Assembly (NCBI RefSeq): GCF_004123905.1
Contig: NZ_MZXW01000024.1
Coordinates: 170,281-234,280 of the forward strand
DNA length: 64,000 bases
DNA from: Bradyrhizobium betae
GTDB taxonomy: Bacteria > Pseudomonadota > Alphaproteobacteria > Rhizobiales > Xanthobacteraceae
Direction: 5' to 3'
Shown: positions 9,044 to 18,197 of the stretch, one piece after another
How positions within the stretch are numbered: position 1 is the first letter of the stretch
How the letters are laid out: every line of letters begins with the position of its first letter
Program-made: the position numbers and the translations under genes
Notes under the pieces: model-generated
The model's database searches: none
Told to the model about the DNA's origin: nothing
Seen by the model: only the letters and a program-made list of their open reading frames with translations

Positions 9044-9801
9044 ATCACCGCGCCATCCGCGCCATCTATCTGTTCGAAATGGCACGCACCTGGCGCACGG
9101 TGCTGCAAAGCATCGTCTCGCCGGTGGTCTCGACCTCGCTTTATTTCGTGGTGTTCGGTGCTGCGATCGGCTCGCGCATCAGCCAGGTCGAGGGCGTCAG
9201 CTACGGCACCTTCATCGTGCCGGGCCTGATCATGCTCTCGGTGCTGACGCAGAGCATCGCCAACGCCTCGTTCGGCATCTACTTCCCGAAATTCACCGGC
9301 ACGATCTACGAGATCCTGTCGGCGCCGATTTCTTACTACGAGATCGTGCTCGGCTATGTCGGCGCGGCCGCGACCAAGTCGATCATTCTGGGCCTGATCA
9401 TCCTGGCGACGGCCGGGCTCTTCGTTCCCTTGCACATCCAACATCCGATCTGGATGCTCGCCTTCCTGGTGCTGACGGCGGTGACGTTCAGCCTGTTCGG
9501 CTTCATCATCGGCATCTGGGCCGACGGCTTCGAAAAGCTGCAGATGATCCCGATGCTGGTGGTGACGCCGCTGACCTTCCTCGGCGGCAGCTTCTATTCC
9601 ATCGACATGCTGCCACCGGCCTGGCACACGGTCGCGCTGCTCAACCCGGTCGTCTATCTGATCTCCGGCTTCCGCTGGAGCTTTTACGAGATCGCGGATG
9701 TCAGCGTGGGCGTCAGCATCGGCATGACGACGGCGTTCCTGGTGGTCTGCCTCGCCGTGATCTGGTGGATTTTCCGCACGGGATATCGGCTGAAGAATTG
9801 A
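9040..9801 (+). CDS. ABC-2 type exporter, permease subunit
   Basis: 253 residues with about six membrane segments (for example SPVVSTSLYFVVFGAAIG, ILGLIILATAGLFV, FLVLTAVTFSLFGFIIGIW, AFLVVCLAVIWWIF) and the ABC-2 signature region PLTFLGGSFYSIDMLPPAW. It resembles YadH/NodJ-type inner-membrane permeases. The ATG overlaps the ATPase stop codon. A palindromic element at 9811-9848 follows directly and may end the transcript. Confidence 0.9.
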
Positions 9802-9810
9802 TACCCCGCT

Positions 9811-9848
9811 GTCATTCCGGGCTCGCCACTCGCGCGCCCCGGAATGAC
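9811..9848. repeat. Short palindromic repeat, possible terminator
   Basis: GTCATTCCGGGC (9811-9822) pairs with GCCCCGGAATGAC (9836-9848). This is a short member of the GTCAT...ATGAC palindrome group seen elsewhere in the window. It could end the ABC exporter transcript and the convergent small gene at 9859, but there is no T-tract. Confidence 0.6.
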
Positions 9849-9858
9849 GGCGATCAAC

Positions 9859-10182
9859 TCACCGATAACAATGGAAGCGGTGATAGCCGTCATAATAGCC
9901 GCGGCAGCGGTAATGGCGGTGATGTGGAATGCCGAACACACCCTCCACCGCCCCTACGGCCCCACCAACACCGGCACCGACCGCGCCACCAACAACGCCG
10001 CCCACGGGGCCGGCGATCCGGTTACCCTCATAAGAGCCTTCCTGCGCGCCGCGCACGATGCCCTGAGCACGGCCGGCATGCGGCAGCGCCAACAGCGCGA
10101 GCAGAATAGCGGCTGCTGCGAACAGCAGGCGGGCAGGTAAACCGGCCGGCATTGACGTGGCGGCGATACGGGCTTTGTTCAT
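9859..10182 (-). CDS. Small secreted glycine-rich (glycine-zipper-like) protein
   Basis: 107 residues. The hydrophobic N-terminus LLFAAAAILLALLALPHAGRAQ looks like a signal peptide. Next comes GNRIAGPVGGVVGGAVGAGVGGAVGAVEG, a Gly/Val repeat of glycine-zipper type that may insert in or line a membrane, and a His/Tyr/Arg-rich end (HHRHYRCRGYYDGYHRFHCYR). Such proteins are frequent in Rhizobiales and have no assigned role. The ATG at 10182 is preferred over a TTG at 10194. Confidence 0.6.
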   Translation of the reverse strand: MNKARIAATSMPAGLPARLLFAAAAILLALLALPHAGRAQGIVRGAQEGSYEGNRIAGPVGGVVGGAVGAGVGGAVGAVEGVFGIPHHRHYRCRGYYDGYHRFHCYR

Positions 10183-10207
10183 CTTCGATCCCAAGGGAAA
10201 TACGGGG

Positions 10208-10495
10208 CTAACGGCGGCGGGTGCTGCCTGTCGGGTAGGTGATAATCAACGTCTGACGCGGCCAAATGGTTGCGCCTTTGTGACGAATTGTCGGCGTCGT
10301 GAACGCATCGCCGCTCGCGAAAATGTCAGCACCGCCGGCAGCCACGCGGCACAAAGCGGCCTTGCTTACGCCCGGCGTCACGTTAACGATGGCTGGGCGA
10401 GCCGCTGGAACGAAAGCCGGATTGCAGGCATATTGCAGGCCGGGGGACGGAGAGCCGCGGCGCCTTGCACGAACAGGCCGGAGGCCAGGACTCAA
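10208..10495 (-). CDS. Possible small hypothetical protein
   Basis: An open frame of 95 codons ends 13 bp before the TTG (26 bp before the ATG) of the glycine-rich gene on the same strand. Its second half (AIVNVTPGVSKAALCRVAAGGADIF...TTPTIRHKGATIWPRQTLIITYP) has ordinary amino-acid composition. I do not recognise a family. The first ~20 codons are Arg/Pro-rich and probably not translated, and no convincing start was found. The alternative is that 10183-10495 is simply the non-coding promoter region of the divergent transpeptidase gene. Confidence 0.25.
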   Translation of the reverse strand: MSPGLRPVRARRRGSPSPGLQYACNPAFVPAARPAIVNVTPGVSKAALCRVAAGGADIFASGDAFTTPTIRHKGATIWPRQTLIITYPTGSTRRR

Positions 10496-11293
10496 ATGCG
10501 TTTCCAGATGCGTTCATATTTCATCGCTTTCACCTCCCTGATCCTTTTGAGCGCCGGCACCGCGCAGGCCAAGGTCGAGATCACCGTCGACAAGGACAAT
10601 CAGCAGATGACCGTCGCCGTCGACGGCGTCGCGCGCTATCACTGGCCGGTGTCGACAGGCATCCCCTCGCGCGAGACGCCGGGCGGCGCATTCCGCGCCT
10701 TCCGCATGGAAGAGGATCACTACTCCAAGGAATTCGACGACGCGCCGATGCCGCACGCGATCTTCTTCACGAAAGTCGGCCACGCCATCCACGGCACCGA
10801 CTCGGTCGGCCGCCTCGGCACGCCCGCCTCGCATGGCTGCGTGCGGCTGTCGCGCCAGAATGCCTCGACGCTCTACGCGCTGGTGCAGCAGCAGGGCGTG
10901 CTCAACACCACGGTGACACTGACCGGCTCGGCGCAGGTGGCGCTCGCCCGCAATCCGCGCGGCCGCAACCCCACAGCCGTGGCCCGCGCTCCGCAGCAGC
11001 CTGCCGAAGAGCAGTACGCCACCACGGGCGATCCGGTGAACCTGACGCCACCGGCGCAGCCCGCCCGCCGCTACATGCCGCAGGACGACAATTACATCTA
11101 TCCGGCCGACGGCAGCGACACCGGCGCGCGCTATCCGGCGCCGCGCGGCGGCCGCCCGCTCTATGACGCGCAGGTCTATCAACAGCAGCAGCCGCAGCAA
11201 TATTACAATCAGGGCTCCGGCCAGCAGGGCTATTACTATCAGCCCCAGCCCCGGCAGCTTTATCAGCCGCGCGGCTACTATTACCAAAACTGA
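10496..11293 (+). CDS. L,D-transpeptidase (YkuD domain), secreted
   Basis: 265 residues from the ATG that starts the signal peptide (to about residue 25, TAQA-K). The YkuD domain spans about 27-140, with the active-site block HGTDSVGRLGTPASHGCVR and nucleophile Cys115. Such enzymes make 3-3 peptidoglycan cross-links or attach proteins to the wall in the periplasm. The last ~110 residues are Gln/Pro/Tyr/Arg-rich and low in complexity, probably a disordered tail. The open frame extends 113 codons upstream without a signal sequence, so those codons are not counted. Confidence 0.85.
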   Translation: MRFQMRSYFIAFTSLILLSAGTAQAKVEITVDKDNQQMTVAVDGVARYHWPVSTGIPSRETPGGAFRAFRMEEDHYSKEFDDAPMPHAIFFTKVGHAIHGTDSVGRLGTPASHGCVRLSRQNASTLYALVQQQGVLNTTVTLTGSAQVALARNPRGRNPTAVARAPQQPAEEQYATTGDPVNLTPPAQPARRYMPQDDNYIYPADGSDTGARYPAPRGGRPLYDAQVYQQQQPQQYYNQGSGQQGYYYQPQPRQLYQPRGYYYQN

Positions 11294-11295
11294 TT

Positions 11296-12558
11296 CTATT
11301 TGAACGCGGCGTCGCCGCGCTCGACGATTTTTCGCGCAGCTTCGACGAAGGCACGGGCGACGGGTTCGAGGATCTCGGGCCCGGTCGTTGTGAGATCGTC
11401 CGACGGCGTGTGGAATGTGCGATGGCGGCCGGCCATGCCGAGGAAATTGGCATAGCCCGCCGCATGCACGTCGCGCAGCTCGCCGACCGCCTGCTTCTCC
11501 GTCACCAGACGTTTTGCCTCGACTCTGGCGAAGGCCTCATCGGTCAGAGCGACCGCGGATTTGCTCAGCACGAGATAGCGCTCTTCCTCCGCCCGATCGG
11601 TGCGGGCGCCTTCCGCAAAGGCATAGCACGCGTTCGACGAACCGAAATGAATCCACGCCAGCGTGTCCTTCGGGGCCGGCGCGCCGTTCTTCAGGAATAG
11701 CTCCATGCCGCCATGGCCGATCTCGTGGCCGGCGGTGGCGATGAAGACAAAATGCGCCGGCCATTTCTCCGCGGCGACGGTGCGCGCCAGCGCGAGGAAA
11801 TTGGCGATGCCGGGGCCGCGTTCACAGACGCACGTATACCAGCCAGTCATCGGCGTCGAGACGACGATGGTCGGCCCACGGCCGGTGCCGATCGAGGCAA
11901 TGACGTTGCGGCCGGCAACGTCGCGCTCGTAATGGCCCTTGACGTCGAAGGTGACAGGCGTGCCTGCGGCGAGCGCGCGCTCGAACAAGGCTCGCGACTT
12001 GGCACCGACCACGATCACCGGCACCGGCCAGGGCGCATCCTCCTGCGTGACATTGTAGGCGAAGCGCTCGTCGGCGGGATTGCCGATCATCACGAGGATC
12101 GCCGCGGGCTTTTTCGCGGCCGCTTCCGTGATCGCTGCACGATGATTTGGGCCGAGATAGGCGCCACGGTCGAACGGCAGGTCGAGCAGAAGGATTTTTC
12201 CGGCGACATCGCCCTCGCGCGCCAGCGGCGCGGCGAGATGGAAGCTCGCTCTGTCCTCCGGCGGCCACCAGAACGGCGTCGCCTCGACAGACGTGCCGGC
12301 CGCCTCGGCGCTCGCCTGCTCGACCACGTATTGCCGGCCGAGCACGACCGCCTGGAAGCTGACGTCGAACCCCGCCTGCTTCATCCCGCCCGCGATCCAG
12401 TCGGCAGTCGCGCGGTCGCCGGGGGAGCCGAAACGATGCAGGCCGAACGAGGCATAGCGCGCGACGTCTTCGTGAAGACTGGCGCCGGAGAGCACATCCT
12501 TGGCTGCTGCTTGTCCGGCCATGAGAACCGCCATGATCGCGATGATGATGTGCCGCAT
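11296..12558 (-). CDS. M28-peptidase-like secreted protein with altered metal-site motifs
   Basis: 420 residues. A Sec signal (MRHIIIAIMAVLMAGQAAA-K) is followed by a PA-like insert (GKILLLDLPFDRG, PAAILVMIGNP) and an M28-type core. The first ligand region, normally His-x-Asp-Ser, reads STPMTGW here (234-240). The usual EExGL segment is replaced by AGHEIGHGG, with His278 and His282 spaced as in HExxH. The C-terminal HTPSDDLTTTG block matches the family. It could be an inactive or functionally shifted M28 relative. AGGGAG precedes the ATG. It is divergent from a phosphodiesterase gene across 147 bp. Confidence 0.65.
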   Translation of the reverse strand: MRHIIIAIMAVLMAGQAAAKDVLSGASLHEDVARYASFGLHRFGSPGDRATADWIAGGMKQAGFDVSFQAVVLGRQYVVEQASAEAAGTSVEATPFWWPPEDRASFHLAAPLAREGDVAGKILLLDLPFDRGAYLGPNHRAAITEAAAKKPAAILVMIGNPADERFAYNVTQEDAPWPVPVIVVGAKSRALFERALAAGTPVTFDVKGHYERDVAGRNVIASIGTGRGPTIVVSTPMTGWYTCVCERGPGIANFLALARTVAAEKWPAHFVFIATAGHEIGHGGMELFLKNGAPAPKDTLAWIHFGSSNACYAFAEGARTDRAEEERYLVLSKSAVALTDEAFARVEAKRLVTEKQAVGELRDVHAAGYANFLGMAGRHRTFHTPSDDLTTTGPEILEPVARAFVEAARKIVERGDAAFK

Positions 12559-12705
12559 GTGAATGGCTCCCTGTCTTTTTTTGAGGGTCAGTTTCCGCTT
12601 TCCGCGACGGCCGTCAACCATTTGTCGACCACGAAGCTGGACGACCCCGGCAAGGATTTCATAAGCTCCTCCCTTCCCTTCCTCTCACTTGGGCTGCGAA
12701 CCTTG

Positions 12706-13704
12706 ATGCTCTCACGTGCCGCAACAATCCTGACGGTGCTCTCGGTTCTCACTGCGGGACAAGCCATGACCTTACAAGCTATGGCCTTTGATCTCGAGGC
12801 GCATCGCGGCGGGCGGGCGCTGTTGCCGGAAAACACCCTGCCGGCCTTTGCCAACGCGCTGTCGATAGGCGTGGACACGCTGGAGCTCGATGTCGGCATC
12901 ACCGCCGATGGCGCGGTCGTCGTGTCGCATGAGCGGGGGCTCAATCCCGACCTCGCACGCAGCCCCGACGGCAACTACATCACGCCACCCGGTACGCCCT
13001 TCGTGAAGCTGCGGCTCGAGGACGTCAGGACCTACGATGTCGGCCAGATCCGGCCGGACAGCGCTTACGCCAAGCAATTCCCCGAGCAGCGCGCTGTGCC
13101 GGGCACGCGCATTCCGACGCTGGAGCAGCTGTTCGCGCTGGTACGCAAATCCGGCAACATGCGCGTGCGCTTCAACATCGAGACCAAGATCGATCCGAAC
13201 CATCCGGACGAGTCGCTCGGCCCGCAAGCTTTCGTGTCGAAGCTGCTGAGACTGATCGAGACTGAAAAATTCTCCGACCGCGTCATGATCCAGTCGTTCG
13301 ACTGGCGGACCTTGCAGCTCGTCCAGCAGCAGGCACCGGCGATTCCAACCGTCTATCTGACGCTTCAGCGCGGCTCGGCCCCCACCATCGTCCTCGACCA
13401 GGCGACCAACTGGACAGCGGGTTTCAGTCCGGCCGATCATGGCGGCTCACTGCCGCGCACCATCAAGGCTGCGGGCGGCGCGATCTGGTCGCCCTATTTC
13501 GGCGATGTGACCGCGGCGCTGATCTCGGAGGCCCACGGGCTCGGGCTGCGCGTCGTGGTCTGGACGGTGAACAAGCCCGACGACATCGCGCGCATGATCG
13601 AGCTCGGCGTCGACGGGATCATCTCGGACAGGCCGGACCTGCTGCGCCAGGTCGCCGGCGAGAAGGGAATTTCGCTGCCGGCGGGAACGCCGGTCGAGCC
13701 GTAA
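12706..13704 (+). CDS. Glycerophosphodiester phosphodiesterase, secreted
   Basis: 332 residues. A signal-like N-terminus leads to AHRGG (His33, Arg34), PENTLPAF (Glu42), LELDVGITADGAVVVSHE and, near the end, WTVNKPDDIARMIELGVDGIISDRPD, the full GDPD signature of a Ca-dependent TIM barrel. It hydrolyses glycerophosphodiesters to glycerol-3-phosphate and alcohols in the periplasm, probably for phosphate and carbon scavenging. The ATG begins the signal sequence, although the frame is open far upstream. A palindromic repeat follows. Confidence 0.85.
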   Translation: MLSRAATILTVLSVLTAGQAMTLQAMAFDLEAHRGGRALLPENTLPAFANALSIGVDTLELDVGITADGAVVVSHERGLNPDLARSPDGNYITPPGTPFVKLRLEDVRTYDVGQIRPDSAYAKQFPEQRAVPGTRIPTLEQLFALVRKSGNMRVRFNIETKIDPNHPDESLGPQAFVSKLLRLIETEKFSDRVMIQSFDWRTLQLVQQQAPAIPTVYLTLQRGSAPTIVLDQATNWTAGFSPADHGGSLPRTIKAAGGAIWSPYFGDVTAALISEAHGLGLRVVVWTVNKPDDIARMIELGVDGIISDRPDLLRQVAGEKGISLPAGTPVEP

Positions 13705-13715
13705 GCTTCAGTCTC

Positions 13716-13836
13716 GTGTCCCGGACGCGGTGCAGCGTGCAACGCTGCTCCGCAGAGCCGGGACCCAGATTGCCGCTAGCATGGGCCTCGGCTCTGCAGC
13801 GCACCGCTGAAGAAGCGCTGCGCTGCGTCCGGGGCA
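13716..13836. repeat. Intergenic palindromic repeat
   Basis: The ends GTGTCCCGGACGC and GCGTCCGGGGCAC are inverted copies. Internal text (GCTCCGCAGAGCCGGGACCCA, GGCTCTGCAGCGC) gives further pairing. It fills the gap between the convergent GDPD and spermidine-synthase-like genes. Elements with the GTCCCGGACGCG end also occur in part at 25,725 and 39,145. Confidence 0.6.
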
Positions 13837-13857
13837 CGAGAAACTTCTGCCGCGGCC

Positions 13858-16137
13858 CTACTCTCCATCCCGCAAGCGCCGATACAACGCGCCGAGGATG
13901 TTGGAATAATCGTCGGTCCAGACCCGCACCCTGTCGTCGGCTTCGGTCTGCTCCCACACCTTCGAGGAGGCGAGCTTCCCGACATCTTCCTCCTCGCGCG
14001 CGGAGATGACGACGTCGGTCGAGAAGATGTAGTCCCCATCGCGCCCGGAATCCTCGTTGAAGACCCAGCTCTTCATATCGTTGGCGTCCGCAATTCCGAC
14101 CACGACGGTCTCGAGATCGAGGTGCCGGTTAGAGACGTGCATCACCACGGCGCCGTGCGGAGCAAGCTTGTCCTTGTAGATCTTCATCGCCTCTTCGGTG
14201 GCAAGATGGATCGGGATCGCATCGGACGAATAGGCATCGACGATGATGAGATCATAGACGCCGTCCGGCTCCTTCGCGAAAGTGAGGCGCGCGTCGCCGA
14301 TCACCGGCTTCAGGCCGGGCATGCAGCTCGAGATGTAGCGGAAATTCTTCGGGTCGCTCGCGGCGTCGACCATGGACTGGTCGATCTCGAAGAAGGTCCA
14401 GTTCTCGCCGGGCTCGGCGGCGCAGGCGAGCGTGCCCGAGCCGACGCCAATCGCCGCGACCTTCAGCGGAGCGCCCTTGCGCTCGCGGATCGCGGTGATG
14501 GCCTGACCGATGCCACCGTCCTTGTGGTAGTAGGTGATCGGCTCGGGCCGGCCGGTGACCGGCGTGCCGTCATTGTTGCGGAAGCGCTCGGCGCCGTGGA
14601 TCGTGGTGCCGTGCATCAGCACATGGAAATAGCCGCCGGGCGTCTCCACGATCTTGTGCACGCCGAAGAAGCTGCGCACGGTGGTGACGCGGCCTTCGTC
14701 CGCCGGATAGATCCGGATCAATGCCAGCGCCAGCGCGACGGTGGCAAAAATCTTCCAGCGCCCGGCATTGAGCGCCAATGTCAGCAGCGCCGCGAGCACT
14801 CCAACGGAGCCGGCGACCCAGACGCGGTGATCCTCGAACCAGGTCGAGAGGCTGCCGGTGGTGTAGGACGGCGCAACCAGCGCCGCCGCGAGCACGGCGA
14901 GCGCCACCCAGTACCATTTGGCGATGCCGGCGAGGCGCTCGTTCGCGGACGGGCGGCACAGCGCGGCGAGCGCGATCAGGATCGGGTATTCGGCGATCCA
15001 CGAGAAGGTGAAGGGCGCGACGAGCCCGGCAAACAGGCCGCCGACCATGCCGCCAAACGACAGCGCGACATAGAAGCCGGTGAGATATTTGGCTGCGGGG
15101 CGGGTCCGCGCCAGTTCGCCGTGACAGGCCATGGCGATGACGAAGAAGCACAATTGATGACCGCCGAGCGTCAGCAGCAGGTTCTGCTCGCCGCCGAAGG
15201 CCAGCAGGAAAATGACGCCCGCGATCGCGACCGGCTGGAGCATCAGCATCCATGTGTGCGGCAGCAGCGGCCGCGACTGGAACACCACCACCCAGGTCAA
15301 GAGATACAGCGACAGCGGCAGCACCCACAGCAGCGGCGCGGCCGCGACGTCGGTCGAGATATGCGCGGTGACCGCAATGAGCAGGCCGGACGGCACCGCG
15401 GCGAGGAAGATCCAGCGCAGTCGCATCACCAAGCCGGGGGCCGGCGCATTGATCTCCTCGGTTCGCGCGTCGGGCAGCGCCAGCTTCGGCGAGCGCAACA
15501 GCAGCACGCCGCAGGCGGCAATCAGGAGAATCAGCAGACCGTAGCCGCCGGTCCAGAGCCGGTTCTGCGTGTGCAGCGTGAACATCGGCTCCAGCAGGAA
15601 CGGATAGGACAACAGCGCGAGGAAGCTGCCGATGTTGGAGGAGGCATAAAGGAAATAGGGATCATGGCCGGCGGGATGGCCGGTGCGGACGAACCAGGCT
15701 TGCAGCAGCGGATTGTTGGCCGCCAGCGCAAAGAACGGCAGCCCGATCGAGACCACGAACAAACCTAGCAGCCAGAACGCATAGCCCGACGCGGGCGGCT
15801 CGCCATAGGCTGTGGCGATGCCGAGCGGCAGCGTGACGAAGGCCAGCACCAGCAGCAAGAGATGCACCACCACCGGAATAATGCGATTCCGGACCTGCAT
15901 CAGCAGGTGCGCATAGGCATAGCCGGCCAGAAGCAGCGACTGGAAGAACACCATCGCCACCGACCACACCGCCGGCGAGCCGCCGAGCCGCGGCAGCACC
16001 ATCTTCGTGAACAGCGGCTGCACCGAGAAAAGCAGGAGCGCGCTGACGAAGATCGCGGCGGTGTAGACCGTCAGCAGCAGCCGGTTGCGCGACGAGGACG
16101 GCTGCTCCGTGGCGGCGGGTTGCACGATCGAATCCAT
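13858..16137 (-). CDS. Membrane protein fused to spermidine-synthase-like methyltransferase domain
   Basis: 759 residues. The first ~480 residues hold about 12 membrane segments (TVYTAAIFVSALLLFSVQPLF, LPFFALAANNPLLQAWF and so on). The C-terminal ~270 residues form a Rossmann domain like spermidine synthase (AAIGVGSGTLACA, FFEIDQSMVDAA, IVDAYSSDAIPIHL). This fused architecture is widespread, but its reaction is not established; polyamine synthesis should not be assumed. The start is the Met before DSIVQPA, where the protein-like sequence begins; the frame is open further up without coding character. Confidence 0.75.
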   Translation of the reverse strand: MDSIVQPAATEQPSSSRNRLLLTVYTAAIFVSALLLFSVQPLFTKMVLPRLGGSPAVWSVAMVFFQSLLLAGYAYAHLLMQVRNRIIPVVVHLLLLVLAFVTLPLGIATAYGEPPASGYAFWLLGLFVVSIGLPFFALAANNPLLQAWFVRTGHPAGHDPYFLYASSNIGSFLALLSYPFLLEPMFTLHTQNRLWTGGYGLLILLIAACGVLLLRSPKLALPDARTEEINAPAPGLVMRLRWIFLAAVPSGLLIAVTAHISTDVAAAPLLWVLPLSLYLLTWVVVFQSRPLLPHTWMLMLQPVAIAGVIFLLAFGGEQNLLLTLGGHQLCFFVIAMACHGELARTRPAAKYLTGFYVALSFGGMVGGLFAGLVAPFTFSWIAEYPILIALAALCRPSANERLAGIAKWYWVALAVLAAALVAPSYTTGSLSTWFEDHRVWVAGSVGVLAALLTLALNAGRWKIFATVALALALIRIYPADEGRVTTVRSFFGVHKIVETPGGYFHVLMHGTTIHGAERFRNNDGTPVTGRPEPITYYHKDGGIGQAITAIRERKGAPLKVAAIGVGSGTLACAAEPGENWTFFEIDQSMVDAASDPKNFRYISSCMPGLKPVIGDARLTFAKEPDGVYDLIIVDAYSSDAIPIHLATEEAMKIYKDKLAPHGAVVMHVSNRHLDLETVVVGIADANDMKSWVFNEDSGRDGDYIFSTDVVISAREEEDVGKLASSKVWEQTEADDRVRVWTDDYSNILGALYRRLRDGE

Positions 16138-16252
16138 GGAAGCTCCAGCAAAACCCCGGCGGGCGCCGGACGGGCGCAATGGAGCACAAGGCGCCTGAAC
16201 GGGCAATAAAGGGGCTCGTGATGTTGCAGCAAGGAATGGCTGATATACAGAT

Positions 16253-16290
16253 GTCATTCCAGGTCCGTTCCTTCGGACCATCCCGGAATG
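16253..16290. repeat. Short palindromic repeat before oxidoreductase gene
   Basis: GTCATTCCAGGTCCG and CGGACCATCCCGGAATG form an imperfect hairpin around TTCCTT. The right end contains an ATG that is part of the repeat, which argues against using it as the start of the next gene. Confidence 0.5.
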
Positions 16291-16314
16291 GCAGCGGAAC
16301 AACTCGAACTCGTC

Positions 16315-17925
16315 ATGACCGAAACTGACGTCGTCATCATCGGCGCTGGCCATAACGGCCTCACCTGCGCGACCTATCTCGCGAAGGCGGGCCTGCGTGT
16401 GCGCGTGGTCGAGCGCCGCAGGGTGGTCGGCGGTGCCGCGGTGACCGAGGAGTTTCATCCGGGGTTCAGGAATTCGGTCGCGGCCTATACCGTGAGCCTG
16501 CTCAATCCGCAGGTCATCCGTGACCTCAAGCTGGCCGAACAGGGCCTGCGTATCGTCGAACGGCGCGCCCAGAATTTTTTGCCCGCGCCTGACGGCAGCT
16601 ATCTCCTCACCGGCGAGGGGCGGACCAAAGCGTCCGTCGCGCGGCTCAGCGCGCATGATGCGGAGGCACTCGACGGTTTTTCGCGCGAGCTCGAAGACAT
16701 CGCGGACGTGCTCAGGCAATTCGTGCTGCGGGCGCCGCCGAACCTGCTCGACGGTTTCGGCACCAACGCGATCCGCGAGGCCGTGAACGCATTGCAGAGC
16801 GCCAACATCCTGCGTGGCCTCTCGCTGGAGCAAAGCCGCAGCCTGCTCGATCTCTTCACCCGCTCGGCCGGCGAGATGCTGGACGAGCGCTTCGAGCACG
16901 ATCTGGTCAAGGCGCTGTTCGGCTTCGATGCTATCGTCGGCAATTATGCCAGCCCCTACGCGGCGGGCTCGGCCTATGTGATGCTGCACCACGCCTTCGG
17001 CGAGGTGAACGGCAAGAAGGGCGTCTGGGGCCACGCCATCGGCGGCATGGGTGCGATCACGCAGGCGATGGCGCGCGCCGCGCGCGACAAGGGCGTCGTG
17101 ATCGACATCAATGCGGGCGTGCGCGAGGTGATCGTCGAGCGCGACCGCGCCGTCGGCGTGGTGCTGGAGAACGGCGAGACCATCCGCGCAAAGTATGTCG
17201 CGGCCAACGTCAATCCAAAACTGCTCTATACGCGGCTGATCGCGGCCGACGCCCTGCCCCAGGATTTCCTGACCCGCATCCGGCACTGGAAGAACGGCTC
17301 CGGCACCTTCCGCATGAATGTAGCGCTGAACCGCCTGCCCTCCTTCACCGCGTTGCCTGGCGACGGCGATCATCTCTCCTCCGGCATCATCCTGGCACCC
17401 AGCCTCGGCTACATGGACCGCGCGTATCTCGATGCGCGGGCGCAAGGTTGGAGCCGGGAGCCAGTTGTCGAGATGCTGATCCCCTCGACGCTCGACGACA
17501 CGCTGGCGCCCGAAGGACAACACGTCGCGAGCCTGTTCTGCCAGCACGTCGCGCCCGAACTGGCCGACGGAAAGTCCTGGGACGACCATCGCGATGAGGT
17601 CGCCGATCTCATGATCGCGACGGTGGACAACTACGCGCCGGGCTTCGCGGGAAGCGTGCTCGGCCGCCAGATCCTGTCCCCGCTCGATCTCGAACGGGAG
17701 TTCGGTCTGTTAGGCGGCGACATCTTCCACGGCGCGCTGAGCTTGAACCAGCTGTTCTCGGCGCGGCCGATGCTGGGCCATGCCGATTATCGCGGGCCCC
17801 TGAAGGGTCTGTATCACTGCGGCTCCGGCGCCCACCCCGGCGGCGGCGTCACCGGCGCGCCCGGCCACAATGCGGCGCAGGCGATCCTGAGGGATCACCG
17901 CTCGCTGTTCGGAAGCCGTGGATAG
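16315..17925 (+). CDS. FAD-dependent oxidoreductase, PYROXD2/phytoene-desaturase-like
   Basis: 536 residues. N-terminal dinucleotide-binding motif IIGAGHNGL (8-16), then the CrtI-like GGAAVTEEFHPGFRN block, and a C-terminal FAD-contact region YHCGSGAHPGGGVTGAPGHNAA. This architecture matches bacterial homologues of human PYROXD2; the substrate is unknown, and no carotenoid genes are near. The ATG at 16315 is chosen because the earlier in-frame ATG (16288) lies inside a palindromic repeat. It stands alone on its strand. Confidence 0.8.
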   Translation: MTETDVVIIGAGHNGLTCATYLAKAGLRVRVVERRRVVGGAAVTEEFHPGFRNSVAAYTVSLLNPQVIRDLKLAEQGLRIVERRAQNFLPAPDGSYLLTGEGRTKASVARLSAHDAEALDGFSRELEDIADVLRQFVLRAPPNLLDGFGTNAIREAVNALQSANILRGLSLEQSRSLLDLFTRSAGEMLDERFEHDLVKALFGFDAIVGNYASPYAAGSAYVMLHHAFGEVNGKKGVWGHAIGGMGAITQAMARAARDKGVVIDINAGVREVIVERDRAVGVVLENGETIRAKYVAANVNPKLLYTRLIAADALPQDFLTRIRHWKNGSGTFRMNVALNRLPSFTALPGDGDHLSSGIILAPSLGYMDRAYLDARAQGWSREPVVEMLIPSTLDDTLAPEGQHVASLFCQHVAPELADGKSWDDHRDEVADLMIATVDNYAPGFAGSVLGRQILSPLDLEREFGLLGGDIFHGALSLNQLFSARPMLGHADYRGPLKGLYHCGSGAHPGGGVTGAPGHNAAQAILRDHRSLFGSRG

Positions 17926-18083
17926 GTCTGTGGATGGGTTGTTGAAAGGTCTGTGGTCGGGCAGGCGACACCTGCGCAAAACTGATTGGGACCGGCTGGG
18001 GAGAGCCAGTGGAAAAGTTGGGGATGAGCGGCGGGATAGGCCCTGGATAGCGTGCGGAAAACGAGCGGACAGGCTGTGGGTAA
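17917..18083 (+). other. Cluster of DnaA-box-like 9-mers, same orientation
   Basis: Seven near matches to the complement of the DnaA box (TGTGGATAA/TGTGGAAAA) occur in one orientation: CGTGGATAG (17917), TGTGGATGG (17929), TGTGGTCGG (17952), AGTGGAAAA (18008), CCTGGATAG (18042), TGCGGAAAA (18053), TGTGGGTAA (18075). None is perfect, there is no AT-rich unwinding stretch and no replication gene nearby, so an origin is unlikely. Confidence 0.3.
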
Positions 18084-18197
18084 TTCCTGCGAGCCCCCAA
18101 AACGACCTCGCCCGCCAGGGGGCAATTCCCCGTGCGGGCGATCGTCAGGAAACAGCCTATGAAGAAAGTAGCCCCGCTGGGAAATGGGAGGCGGAAA

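Noticed and set aside
10157..10495. 113-codon upstream extension of the L,D-transpeptidase frame
   Set aside because: Composition is not protein-like and it would bury the signal peptide; the ATG at 10,496 is preferred.
14122..15768. Long plus-strand open frame of 548 codons
   Set aside because: It is antisense to the membrane/spermidine-synthase-like gene and has the Arg/Gly/Gln/Asp-rich composition of GC-rich shadow frames, with no domain.
16288..16314. Upstream ATG for the PYROXD2-like gene
   Set aside because: The ATG is part of a palindromic repeat (CCCGGAATGGCAG), so the next in-frame ATG was preferred.
17917..18083. Chromosomal replication origin
   Set aside because: DnaA-like 9-mers are all imperfect, there is no AT-rich unwinding region, and no dnaA, dnaN, hemE or parAB gene is nearby.
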